From Alphaproteobacteria bacterium (GTDB taxonomy: Bacteria; Pseudomonadota; Alphaproteobacteria; SP197): a stretch of 64,000 nt of DNA. The position numbers and the translations under genes are program-made. How positions within the stretch are numbered: position 1 is the stretch's first letter; every line of letters begins with the position of its first letter. The stretch spans positions 1 to 64,000 of the forward strand of contig VGDP01000016.1 in assembly GCA_016869675.1 (NCBI GenBank), written 5' to 3'. This document shows positions 24,545-31,966 of the stretch, piece after piece. The notes under the pieces were generated by a model that was not told the DNA's origin, ran no database searches, and saw only the letters and a list, made by a program, of their open reading frames with translations.

Positions 24545-26107
24545 ATGAGGGGCATCGCGTTCGGTCGGCGGTGGTTGCTGCAGACATCGGCGTTGGCGGG
24601 CGCGGCGTTCGCGGCGCCGCGCTGGGCTTCGGCGCAATCCTCGACCCTGAAGATCCGCTCGATCGTCGACATCCAGACGCTGGACCCGGCGTTCACGTAC
24701 GCCGTGCACGAGCACAACATCAACCGGGCGATGCTGCACAACCTGATCACCTGGAAGAAGCACCTGAGCTGGGAGTGGGAGCTGGACGCCGCCACATCGG
24801 TGGAGCAGGCCGACGCCACGCACATCAACTTCGCCCTGCGCGACGACCTGGGCTGGACCAACGGGTTCGGCGCCATGACCGCCGAGGACGTCAAGTTTTC
24901 ATTCGAACGCATCAAGGATCCCGAGCTGCAGTCGTCCTACCAGGCCGATTGGGCCCTGCTCGACCACGTGGAGATCACCGGCGAGCGCACCGGAACGATC
25001 GTCATGCAGCAGCCCTTCGCGCCGCTGTGGAATTCGACGCTGCCGTGGGTCTCGGGCTTCATTCTGTGCAAGAAGGCCATCGAGGTGCTGCCCGGCAAGC
25101 GGGTCGAGACCGAGCAGCCGGCGACCTCGGGCCCCTACAAGGTCACGAACTGGACGCCGAAGCAGTCCCTGACGCTGGGCCGCAACGACCTGTTCACCGG
25201 GCCCAAAGCCGATTTCGACGAGATCACGTTCTTCCCCGTGGACGAGGACAAAACCGCCGAGCTGGGCTTTGAGGCGGGCGAGTACGACTACACGGGAATT
25301 AGCGTCAGTTCAGTGCCGCGTTACCGCGACGCACTCCCCGAGGGCGCGGTGCTCGGGGAGTTCCCCGGGCTGGATTACTACTGGCTCGGCATCAATGTCG
25401 AGCACCCCAACTTCACCGACCAGCGCGTGCGCCAGGCGGTGCAGTACGCGCTGGACGTGCCGGCCATCCTTGAGGCCGCGTTCTTCGGCGTCGTCGGCCG
25501 GGCGACCGGCTATCAGACGCCCGGCGCCATTGGCTATCGCCCGGAAAACCAAGTCGGCGCGCGCGACGTGGAGAAGGCCAAGGCGCTGCTGACCGAGGCC
25601 GGCGTGGGCGATGGTTTCTCGACGACCATTACCCTGGTCAACGCCACGCTGTGGACCAGCATGGCCCAGGTCATCCAGGCGAACCTCGCCGACGTGGGCA
25701 TCCAGGTGGAGATCAAGCCGTACGATTCCGGCGCGTTCTGGACCTTGGGCCTGGAGTCCGAGGGCGAGGCCTGGAAGGACATCGAGCTGTACCTCCAGCT
25801 CTACAACGGCCTCCCGGACCCGGCGTATCAGACCCAGTGGTTCGTGCCCGAGCAAGTGGGTGTGTGGAACTGGGAGCGTTGGAACAGCCCCGAGTACAAA
25901 GAGCTCAACGACAAGCAGCTCGCCGAGTTCGACACCGCGAAGCGCGACGAGTACGTCCGGCGCATGCAGGACCTGATGGAGGCATCGGGCGCCTACACGT
26001 TCCTGACCAACGGCATGCAGCCGGCGCTCAGGCGCGCCTGGCTGCAGCCGTCGATTCGCCCCGACGGGCTCAGCATGTACCTGCCCGGCTTCAAGCGCAT
26101 GGCTTGA
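24545..26107 (+). CDS. Peptide/nickel-type ABC transporter substrate-binding protein (paralogue)
   Basis: The 520-residue solute-binding family 5 protein has a signal sequence (FGRRWLLQTSALAGAAFAAP, ending ASAQ) with a twin-arginine-like RR. Motifs include MTAEDVKFSFERIKD, TSGPYKVTNW and VRQAVQYALDVPAIL. It shares long blocks with the protein at 18439-20007, including the C-terminal VGVWNWERW segment. ATG 24545 follows GGGAGGGAG. No permease or ATPase gene adjoins. A bicupin and a methyltransferase follow within 25 and 5 bases, forming a three-gene unit. Confidence 0.9.
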   Translation: MRGIAFGRRWLLQTSALAGAAFAAPRWASAQSSTLKIRSIVDIQTLDPAFTYAVHEHNINRAMLHNLITWKKHLSWEWELDAATSVEQADATHINFALRDDLGWTNGFGAMTAEDVKFSFERIKDPELQSSYQADWALLDHVEITGERTGTIVMQQPFAPLWNSTLPWVSGFILCKKAIEVLPGKRVETEQPATSGPYKVTNWTPKQSLTLGRNDLFTGPKADFDEITFFPVDEDKTAELGFEAGEYDYTGISVSSVPRYRDALPEGAVLGEFPGLDYYWLGINVEHPNFTDQRVRQAVQYALDVPAILEAAFFGVVGRATGYQTPGAIGYRPENQVGARDVEKAKALLTEAGVGDGFSTTITLVNATLWTSMAQVIQANLADVGIQVEIKPYDSGAFWTLGLESEGEAWKDIELYLQLYNGLPDPAYQTQWFVPEQVGVWNWERWNSPEYKELNDKQLAEFDTAKRDEYVRRMQDLMEASGAYTFLTNGMQPALRRAWLQPSIRPDGLSMYLPGFKRMA

Positions 26108-26129
26108 TCGACGCCCCGGGGACCGCGTC

Positions 26130-27005
26130 ATGAGCAGCGGCGAGCGCGTGCAGGCGCCCAGGGGCGTCAACCCGTTCCGCGGGCCGACCCTGGTGCGTCA
26201 CGGCGAGGCGGTACGGTTCCTGTGGGGCGACGCGGAGAGCCAGCAGGTCAACGACATCGTCTACGGCCGCAACGAGAGGATCGCGTGCCTCTACTTCTCG
26301 TTGCGGCCGGGCGGGTTCTTCCGTTCGTCGAAGACCTGGAAATCGCGCTTCGACCAGCACCGCTTCTACTACGTCGTGCAGGGGCGGCTGGCGATCCACG
26401 ATCCGGAACGCGGCGACGTGGCCGTGGCGGAGGTCGGCGAGGCGGTCTACTGGCGCGGTGCCAAGTGGCACTTCGGCTACAACATGGCCGAGCAGGAGAC
26501 CATCGTCATCGACTGGTACGCGCCGCAGGAGCGACCGCCCGACGTACCCGAGGTGACGTTTGCGAAGACAAAGCCTGACCTGGGCCGCGCGCTGGACGGG
26601 CGCGACGACCTGATCGGCCAGTGGCCCGCGGCGGCGATCGTGACGCGGGCCGAGAACCTGCGCGACGGGCACGTGGTCACGCTCGGCCCGCGCGACGCGC
26701 TGCACCGCATGCACGGAACCCACGCGCCCGTCGTCGAAGCGCTCTACATCAGCACGGCCGACATCACGTGCGGGCGTGTCGCTCTGCGGCCGGGCCTGAT
26801 CGCCGAGCCAATGCGCCATCCGGGCGACAAGGTGATTTTCGTCCTGGAAGGTCGCGTGAACGTGCATCTTCCCGACGGCTTCGACTGGTTCGAGGTCAAC
26901 CGCTGGGATTGCCTCTACCTGCCGGGTGGCACCAACCACGTGCTGGTGAACTACACGGGCGAGCCGGCCGAGGTGCTGTTCTCGGTGGTACCCACGTACC
27001 GCTGA
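26130..27005 (+). CDS. Two-domain cupin protein
   Basis: The 291-residue protein has two cupin barrels, roughly residues 25-135 and 165-285. The first contains FDQHRFYYVVQGRLAIHD and AVYWRGAKWHFGYN. The second contains EPMRHPGDKVIFVLEGRVNV and LYLPGGTNHVLVNY. His residues that could bind a metal are visible in each half. Bicupins include dioxygenases, isomerases and decarboxylases, so the reaction is open. It sits between a binding protein and a small-molecule methyltransferase, which suggests action on the same imported compound. Confidence 0.75.
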   Translation: MSSGERVQAPRGVNPFRGPTLVRHGEAVRFLWGDAESQQVNDIVYGRNERIACLYFSLRPGGFFRSSKTWKSRFDQHRFYYVVQGRLAIHDPERGDVAVAEVGEAVYWRGAKWHFGYNMAEQETIVIDWYAPQERPPDVPEVTFAKTKPDLGRALDGRDDLIGQWPAAAIVTRAENLRDGHVVTLGPRDALHRMHGTHAPVVEALYISTADITCGRVALRPGLIAEPMRHPGDKVIFVLEGRVNVHLPDGFDWFEVNRWDCLYLPGGTNHVLVNYTGEPAEVLFSVVPTYR

Positions 27006-27009
27006 TGCC

Positions 27010-27840
27010 ATGACCGACGACGCGATCGATGCCGCTGCCCAGCGGGTCAAGCGCAAGTACGACACGCAGACCTTCGCGCTTCTGACCGAAGCGTGGGGCG
27101 AGAACCTGCACATGGGCCTGTTCGAGCGGCCCGACGAGCCCTTCGACGTGGCGTCGGCGCGGGCGACCGACGTGCTGGCGCGCGAGGCGGGCGTGCGCAA
27201 GGGCCAGCACATCGTCGAGGCGGCGTGCGGCATCGGCGGCACGGCGCGCCATCTGGCGCGCGTCTACGGCGTGCGCGTCGAGGCGACCAACATCTCGGAA
27301 GCGCAGATCGAGCGGGCGCGCGAACTGAACACCGCCGCAGGCCTGACCGAGATGATCAACGTCGGGTATGCCGACTTCCACGAACTGCCCTACGCAGCGC
27401 GCGCGTTCGACGGCTGGTGGTGCCAGGAGGCGATGCTCTATGCGGCGGACAAGCGGCGCATCCTGTCCGAAGCCGCGCGGGTCACCCGAGTCGGCGGGCC
27501 CCTGGTCGTCTCGGATTTGGTGTTCATTCCCGGCGCGCCCGACGCGTTCTACCAGGGCTTCATGAGGCGGCTCGGCGCCCACCACATCTGGACTATCGCC
27601 GTCTACGACGCCCTGATCGCGTCCATGGGGTTCGCGGTCGTGGCGCGCCATGATCGCTCGGCCCACGTGGCGCCCACCTTCACCAAGGTGCTCGACCGCT
27701 TCGTCGCCAAGTACGACCGCAACGTCGCCCTGGTGGGCAAGGCCGAGATCGACGAAGTGGTCGGCCGCATGTCCATGCAGCGCGACGCCGCGCGCGACGG
27801 CCGCCTCGGCTGGCTGACCATGGTGCTGCGCGCATCCTGA
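27010..27840 (+). CDS. Class I SAM-dependent methyltransferase (sarcosine/dimethylglycine N-methyltransferase-like)
   Basis: The 276-residue Rossmann-fold methyltransferase has motif I VEAACGIGGTARHLARVYGV, motif II VEATNISEAQIERAREL, and the post-motif region WWCQEAMLYAADKRRIL. The N-terminal LTEAWGENLHMGLFE and the QEAMLYA block resemble sarcosine/dimethylglycine N-methyltransferases, which make glycine betaine, and related tocopherol-type enzymes. A betaine/TMAO-type ABC transporter lies just downstream on the other strand, in line with a methylamine role. The assignment to a precise substrate is inference. Confidence 0.75.
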   Translation: MTDDAIDAAAQRVKRKYDTQTFALLTEAWGENLHMGLFERPDEPFDVASARATDVLAREAGVRKGQHIVEAACGIGGTARHLARVYGVRVEATNISEAQIERARELNTAAGLTEMINVGYADFHELPYAARAFDGWWCQEAMLYAADKRRILSEAARVTRVGGPLVVSDLVFIPGAPDAFYQGFMRRLGAHHIWTIAVYDALIASMGFAVVARHDRSAHVAPTFTKVLDRFVAKYDRNVALVGKAEIDEVVGRMSMQRDAARDGRLGWLTMVLRAS

Positions 27841-27887
27841 GGCGGAGGTGGCCTGGAGCGGTTTCAAGAGCCCTGGCGTCACCCTTT

Positions 27888-27997
27888 GTGTCATCCCTGG
27901 GCCGGCCGAAGGCCGGAACCGGGGATCCAGGGACCACGAACCGAGCGGACGCTCTGGATTCCCGGTTCGCCGCGTGCGCGGCACCCGGGAATGACAC
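27888..27997. repeat. Palindromic intergenic repeat with GTGTCAT/ATGACAC ends
   Basis: The element opens GTGTCATCCCTGG and closes CCCGGGAATGACAC. Two sub-hairpins lie inside: GGCCGGCCGAAGGCCGG, and GGTTCGCCGCGTGCGCGGCA. It fills most of the gap between the convergent methyltransferase and permease genes. Short dyads of this type recur between genes in many Alphaproteobacteria. Here it could end transcription from both sides or be a non-autonomous mobile repeat. Only one copy was noticed in the window. Confidence 0.72.
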
Positions 27998-28030
27998 GGA
28001 ACTTGGTGACGGCGCTTCTACTGGATCGGC

Positions 28031-30016
28031 CTAGGACGCCAGGCCGAGCTGACGCTTGCGCGTGCGGCTCCAGGCGCCGATCAGCCGATCCGCGGTCATA
28101 CCGATCAGGGCGATCGACAGGCCGGCCAGCACGCCACGGCCGGTGTCCGCGTCAGGCAGGGCCTTGAGGATCTCCTGGCCCAGGTCGCGCGAACCGATCA
28201 GGGCGGTGATCGCGGTCATCGCCAGCGCCATCATGATCGTCTGGTTGAGCCCGAGCATGATTTCCGGGAACGCCAGCGGCAACTCCACCTTCCACAGACG
28301 CTGACGCGCCGTGCAGCCGGCGGCGGTCGCCGCCTCGATCAGCGTCTCGGGCACGCGCTTCAGGCCCAGGTACGTCAGCCGCACCGCCGGCACGCTGGCG
28401 TAGCCGAGGATCGCGATGATGATCGCCAAGTCGCCGACCCGAAACAGCATGATCACCGGGATCAGATAGATGAACGACGGGAAGGTCTGCAGCGTGTCGC
28501 ACACCGCCTGGACGACACGGGCGACGGCTTCGTTGCGCGCCGCCCAGACGCCGATCGGAATGCCGATCGCCGAGCAAAGGATCACCGCGACGGTCGTGTA
28601 GTAGGCGGTGATCAGCGCCGGCGTCCAGAAACCCAGCGCGACGATCAGCGCGATCATCGCCATAACCAAGACGGCCAAACGCGCGCCACCCAGCCGCAGT
28701 CCCAACAGGCCCACCAGAGGCACCACCATCGCCCACGGCAGCCACTGGAAGGCATGGCGCAACGGGATCAGGACGTGAACCGTCAGGCCGTCGCGGAACA
28801 CTTCCAGCGCGTCGAACAGGTTGACCGTCATCCACTTGACCGCCGCGTCCCACAACGGCGCCGTGGTCACGGTCATCGCCTTGAGCGGCGCACCGACGCC
28901 GGGCACGACGAAGGACGAGGCGGCGGTCATCACCAGGATGCCCGCGAACGTGAGAAGGTGCGCGTGGCGCTTCGGCCAGCCTTCGGCGGCGGTCGCGTGC
29001 TCCGGTTTACGCCGGGCGTACGCCTGGCTGAGGCGGTCGAGCACCACCGCCATGATGACGATGGCGACGCCCTGCTCCACCGCCTTGCCGAGCCGGAGCT
29101 GCTGCAGCGAGAACAGGAGCTCGTAGCCGAGGCCGACCGCGCCGATCAGCGACGCGATCACCACCATGGCCAGCGACTGCATGATGACCTGGTTGACGCC
29201 GACCATCAGGGTTGGGCGGGCCGCGGGGATCGCGACCCGCCAGAGCAACTGGCCGCGGCTGCAGCCACACATGCGGCCCGCCTCGATGACTTCGGGCGGC
29301 ACGGTGCGCAAGCCCAGGATTGTGCAGCGCGCCATGGGCGGCATGGCGAAGATCGCCGTGGCGATCAGGCCCGGCACCTGGCCGAAACCGAACAGCACGA
29401 TGACGGGCGCCAGATACGCCAGGTGCGGCACGCTCTGCATGACGTCGAACGCGGCCGTGACGACGGCTTCGGTGCGTCGGTTGCGCGCCGCCGCGATGCC
29501 GAGGGCGAGGCCCAGCGCCGCCGCCAGCGGCGCCGTGACCACGATCAGCGAGAGGGTCTGCATGGACGGCTTCCAGAACCCAAACACGGCCAGGTAGAGA
29601 AAGCCGAGGCCCGCGAGCAAGCCGAGCCGGCGACCGCCGATCCAGTGGCCGAGCAGCGCGGCACCCGCCACGACGGCGACCCACGGCAGCGACCCCACGG
29701 GGACGGACCGGAAACCTTCGTAGAGCAGGGCCTCGCTCCAGGCGAGCGGCCAGTCGAGCAGCCAGCTCATCGCGCGCGTCAGGTCCCGGAACGTGACGAT
29801 GCCAAAGTCGAGGTCGCGGGCCAGCCACTTGAAGAATTGCGTCACCCACGCGCGCGTCGGCGGCAGGACCTCGGCCGGCGGCGTCCCCGCCCAGGGGGCA
29901 AGGCCGGTGAACGCGACGGCGACGAGGGCGACGACCGCCGCGATGGCGAGCCAGCCGGTACGGGTCAATCCGTGCCGGCCCTGGCGACCCCGGGTCGCGG
30001 CGCCAACGACGGTCAT
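28031..30016 (-). CDS. Betaine/TMAO-type ABC transporter permease, two fused membrane domains
   Basis: The 661-residue inner-membrane protein contains two ProW/OpuAB-type permease domains in tandem. The first is ~residues 150-330 (with QSVPHLAYLAPVIVLFGFGQ and GCSRGQLLWRVAIPAARPTL). The second is ~residues 460-640 (QTFPSFIYLIPVIMLF and GCTARQRLWKVELPLAFPEI). Each has the EAA-like coupling loop that docks with an ATPase. Double-length permeases of this family occur in glycine betaine and TMAO (TmoW-like) importers. It follows the binding-protein gene by 82 bases. No ATPase gene follows; a palindromic repeat does. Confidence 0.88.
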   Translation of the reverse strand: MTVVGAATRGRQGRHGLTRTGWLAIAAVVALVAVAFTGLAPWAGTPPAEVLPPTRAWVTQFFKWLARDLDFGIVTFRDLTRAMSWLLDWPLAWSEALLYEGFRSVPVGSLPWVAVVAGAALLGHWIGGRRLGLLAGLGFLYLAVFGFWKPSMQTLSLIVVTAPLAAALGLALGIAAARNRRTEAVVTAAFDVMQSVPHLAYLAPVIVLFGFGQVPGLIATAIFAMPPMARCTILGLRTVPPEVIEAGRMCGCSRGQLLWRVAIPAARPTLMVGVNQVIMQSLAMVVIASLIGAVGLGYELLFSLQQLRLGKAVEQGVAIVIMAVVLDRLSQAYARRKPEHATAAEGWPKRHAHLLTFAGILVMTAASSFVVPGVGAPLKAMTVTTAPLWDAAVKWMTVNLFDALEVFRDGLTVHVLIPLRHAFQWLPWAMVVPLVGLLGLRLGGARLAVLVMAMIALIVALGFWTPALITAYYTTVAVILCSAIGIPIGVWAARNEAVARVVQAVCDTLQTFPSFIYLIPVIMLFRVGDLAIIIAILGYASVPAVRLTYLGLKRVPETLIEAATAAGCTARQRLWKVELPLAFPEIMLGLNQTIMMALAMTAITALIGSRDLGQEILKALPDADTGRGVLAGLSIALIGMTADRLIGAWSRTRKRQLGLAS

Positions 30017-30057
30017 GGCTGGCCCTTCGGGCTCACGGCGTCAAAGCAAGGGAGGCC

Positions 30058-30082
30058 GGTCCCTCGCGGAACCGGCCCCCAC
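30058..30082 (-). other. Hairpin between binding-protein and permease genes
   Basis: On the minus strand GGCCGGTTCC, a GCGA-like loop and GGGACCGGCC form a stem of about ten pairs (one G-T) in the 82-base intercistronic gap. It is not followed by a T run. Such hairpins often protect the upstream binding-protein mRNA so that it is made in excess of the permease; that role is inferred. Confidence 0.5.
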
Positions 30083-30098
30083 GTATTGTCACGCGAAC

Positions 30099-31076
30099 CT
30101 AGGACCCGAGGTCGACGCCCTCGGGGATCCACGCGCGCCACGCGTCCTCGTTCTCCGCGATCCACTTGGTCGCGGCTTCCTCCGGCGACAGGCCGTCGGA
30201 GTCCACCATGTCGGCGGCCTTCGCGATCTGCGCGTTGGAGAAGTTCATTTTCACCAGGAACTCGTAGGCCTTGGGCCACTTCGCCTCCATGCCCGACCAG
30301 GCGCCCTTCTTCAGCCAGCCCTGCTTCGGCGCGCCGCAATCATAGATCGCGTCGGGGTTCGAGCCCCAGGCCGGATCTTCGTGGCACGCGGGGTCGAAGT
30401 CGGGGAACTCGACGAACTTGCCCTCGAACTTCGCCTCGATGAAGTTGGGCGTCCAGTTGAACAGGACGACCGGCTCCTTGCGCTCGACCGCCGAGACGAG
30501 CTCGGCCCACAGCGTCGCCGCCTGGCCCACGGGCACCTCGACGAAGTTCATGTTCAGGGCCGTGATGCGCTCGCTGTAGTGCTTGCCCCAGTCGGCGGGC
30601 GGGCCGACAAACCGACCCTTCGGCGAGGTCTCGGCGGTGGCGAACTTGTCGGCGCAGGCATCGAGCGCCTTCCAGTCCGGCAGGCCCGGGCAGACCTCCT
30701 CGATGTAGGTCGGGTACCACCATTCCTCGCGCGTCACGGCGTCGTGGGTCCCGGCGTCGACCAGGCCACCGGTATCAAGGGCTTCCTTGAACGCCGGCCA
30801 CATGCTGCCTTCCCAGACCTCGACCTGGAAATCCATGTCGCCGTTCGCCATGGCGGTGAACTGAAGCTGCGTGTCCGAGGGCTTGTACTCGACCGCGTAG
30901 CCCATGCGTTCCAGGAGCTGCCCCGCCACGTTGGCGAGCACGTTCTGACTGGTCCAGTTGTTGAGTACGACGCGGACCGGATCCGACGATTCCGGAACCT
31001 CCGCGTAGGCCGTGCCGCCGAGCGCGACGCCAAGGGCGACCACGCTGGCGGAAATACCCAATTTCCATCCTGTCAT
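30099..31076 (-). CDS. Betaine/TMAO-type ABC transporter substrate-binding protein (OpuAC/ProX family)
   Basis: The 325-residue periplasmic protein has a signal peptide (MTGWKLGISASVVALGVALG, cleavage near AYA-EV). Its OpuAC-type domain is rich in Trp (LNNWTSQN, QVEVWEGSMWP, VVLFNWTPNF), as expected for a cage that holds a quaternary ammonium group or TMAO. ATG 31076 is preferred over upstream in-frame ATGs because AGGGAGG lies seven bases before it and the signal peptide begins there. It is divergent from torR across a 178-base regulatory region. Glycine betaine, choline, proline betaine and TMAO are all possible ligands. Confidence 0.88.
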   Translation of the reverse strand: MTGWKLGISASVVALGVALGGTAYAEVPESSDPVRVVLNNWTSQNVLANVAGQLLERMGYAVEYKPSDTQLQFTAMANGDMDFQVEVWEGSMWPAFKEALDTGGLVDAGTHDAVTREEWWYPTYIEEVCPGLPDWKALDACADKFATAETSPKGRFVGPPADWGKHYSERITALNMNFVEVPVGQAATLWAELVSAVERKEPVVLFNWTPNFIEAKFEGKFVEFPDFDPACHEDPAWGSNPDAIYDCGAPKQGWLKKGAWSGMEAKWPKAYEFLVKMNFSNAQIAKAADMVDSDGLSPEEAATKWIAENEDAWRAWIPEGVDLGS

Positions 31077-31160
31077 CAAGAAACCTCCCTGCAGGCCAAG
31101 TTCATGGCACGTGTCGATCATCGTCTCGCCCACTGCGAGATGGGAGCACCCTAGGGGGGC

Positions 31161-31191
31161 GGTGTAAACGCGGTGTCAAATTGCGTGAAAA
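31161..31191. promoter_or_regulatory. 11-bp phased direct repeats, candidate TorR-type operator
   Basis: GGTGTAAAC (31161), GGTGTCAAA (31172) and the weaker GCGTGAAAA (31183) recur every 11 bases, one helical turn. This is the usual arrangement for OmpR-family response regulators binding as head-to-tail dimers. The site lies between the divergent torR-like and binding-protein genes. It does not match the E. coli tor-box sequence I recall. Confidence 0.5.
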
Positions 31192-31208
31192 TACACGCGC
31201 AATATGTT
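31181..31208 (+). promoter_or_regulatory. Candidate promoter for torR
   Basis: TTGCGT (31181-31186) and TATGTT (31203-31208) are separated by 16 bases in an AT-rich patch that stands out from the GC-rich background. The -35 overlaps the third phased repeat, so the regulator could contact polymerase or block it. Confidence 0.4.
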
Positions 31209-31254
31209 AAAATTTGCAAACAACCCAAACCGAAGGTCGGGACGGAACGAGCGA

Positions 31255-31959
31255 ATGGACACGGGGCGCTATCACATCATCGTCGTCGACGACGAGCCGG
31301 TGGCTCGCGCGCGCCTTTCCGCCTATTTCAGCAAGGAGGGCTACCGTATCAGCGAGGCTGATAGCGCGGCCGCCATGCGCCGCATCATCGAGCACGACCC
31401 GGCCGATCTGATGATGATCGACATCAACCTGCCGGGCGAGGATGGCTTGATGCTGATCCGCGACGTCCGCGCCCGTTCCAACGTGCCGATCATCCTGGTC
31501 ACCGTGCGCAACGACGACGTCGACCGCATCGTCGGGCTGGAGATCGGCGCCGACGACTACGTGACCAAGCCGTTCAACCAGCGCGAGCTGCTGGCCAGGG
31601 TCAAGAACGTGCTGCGTCGCTCGACGGGGCAGCGCTACGACGAAAGCGACGTGCGTCGTTTCCATGGCTGGTCGTTCGACATGCGCCAACGGCGCCTGGC
31701 GGACCCGGCGGGGGCCGCCGTCGAGCTTACACACGCGGAAGCCCTGCTCATCGGGCTGTTCCTGCGCCATCCGGGCCAGACGCTCAGTCGCGAGCGCATC
31801 GTCCACGAGATCGCACACCGCGACTGGTCGAGTTACGACCGTACCGCCGACGTGCTGGTCCAGCGGCTGCGCCGCAAGCTGGGCGATGCGCCGCGCAGCG
31901 GGCGCTTCATCCAGACCGCCCACGGCGAAGGCTACGTCTTCGTGGCGCCGGTTCGCTGA
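31255..31959 (+). CDS. torR: TorR-like OmpR-family response regulator
   Basis: The 234-residue regulator has a receiver domain (acidic pocket VVDDEPVARA, phosphoacceptor Asp56 in MMIDINLPG, Lys105 in YVTKPF). A C-terminal winged-helix follows (TLSRERIVHEIAHRDWSSYD, then VLVQRLRRKLGD and IQTAHGEGYVFV). The gene lies 7 bases from the convergent torS-like kinase gene and near a torT-like gene, which supports the TorR assignment over other OmpR-type regulators. ATG 31255 is chosen over ATG 31204 because the receiver begins right after it. Targets probably include the divergent transporter genes. Confidence 0.82.
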   Translation: MDTGRYHIIVVDDEPVARARLSAYFSKEGYRISEADSAAAMRRIIEHDPADLMMIDINLPGEDGLMLIRDVRARSNVPIILVTVRNDDVDRIVGLEIGADDYVTKPFNQRELLARVKNVLRRSTGQRYDESDVRRFHGWSFDMRQRRLADPAGAAVELTHAEALLIGLFLRHPGQTLSRERIVHEIAHRDWSSYDRTADVLVQRLRRKLGDAPRSGRFIQTAHGEGYVFVAPVR

Positions 31960-31966
31960 CCCCGCT

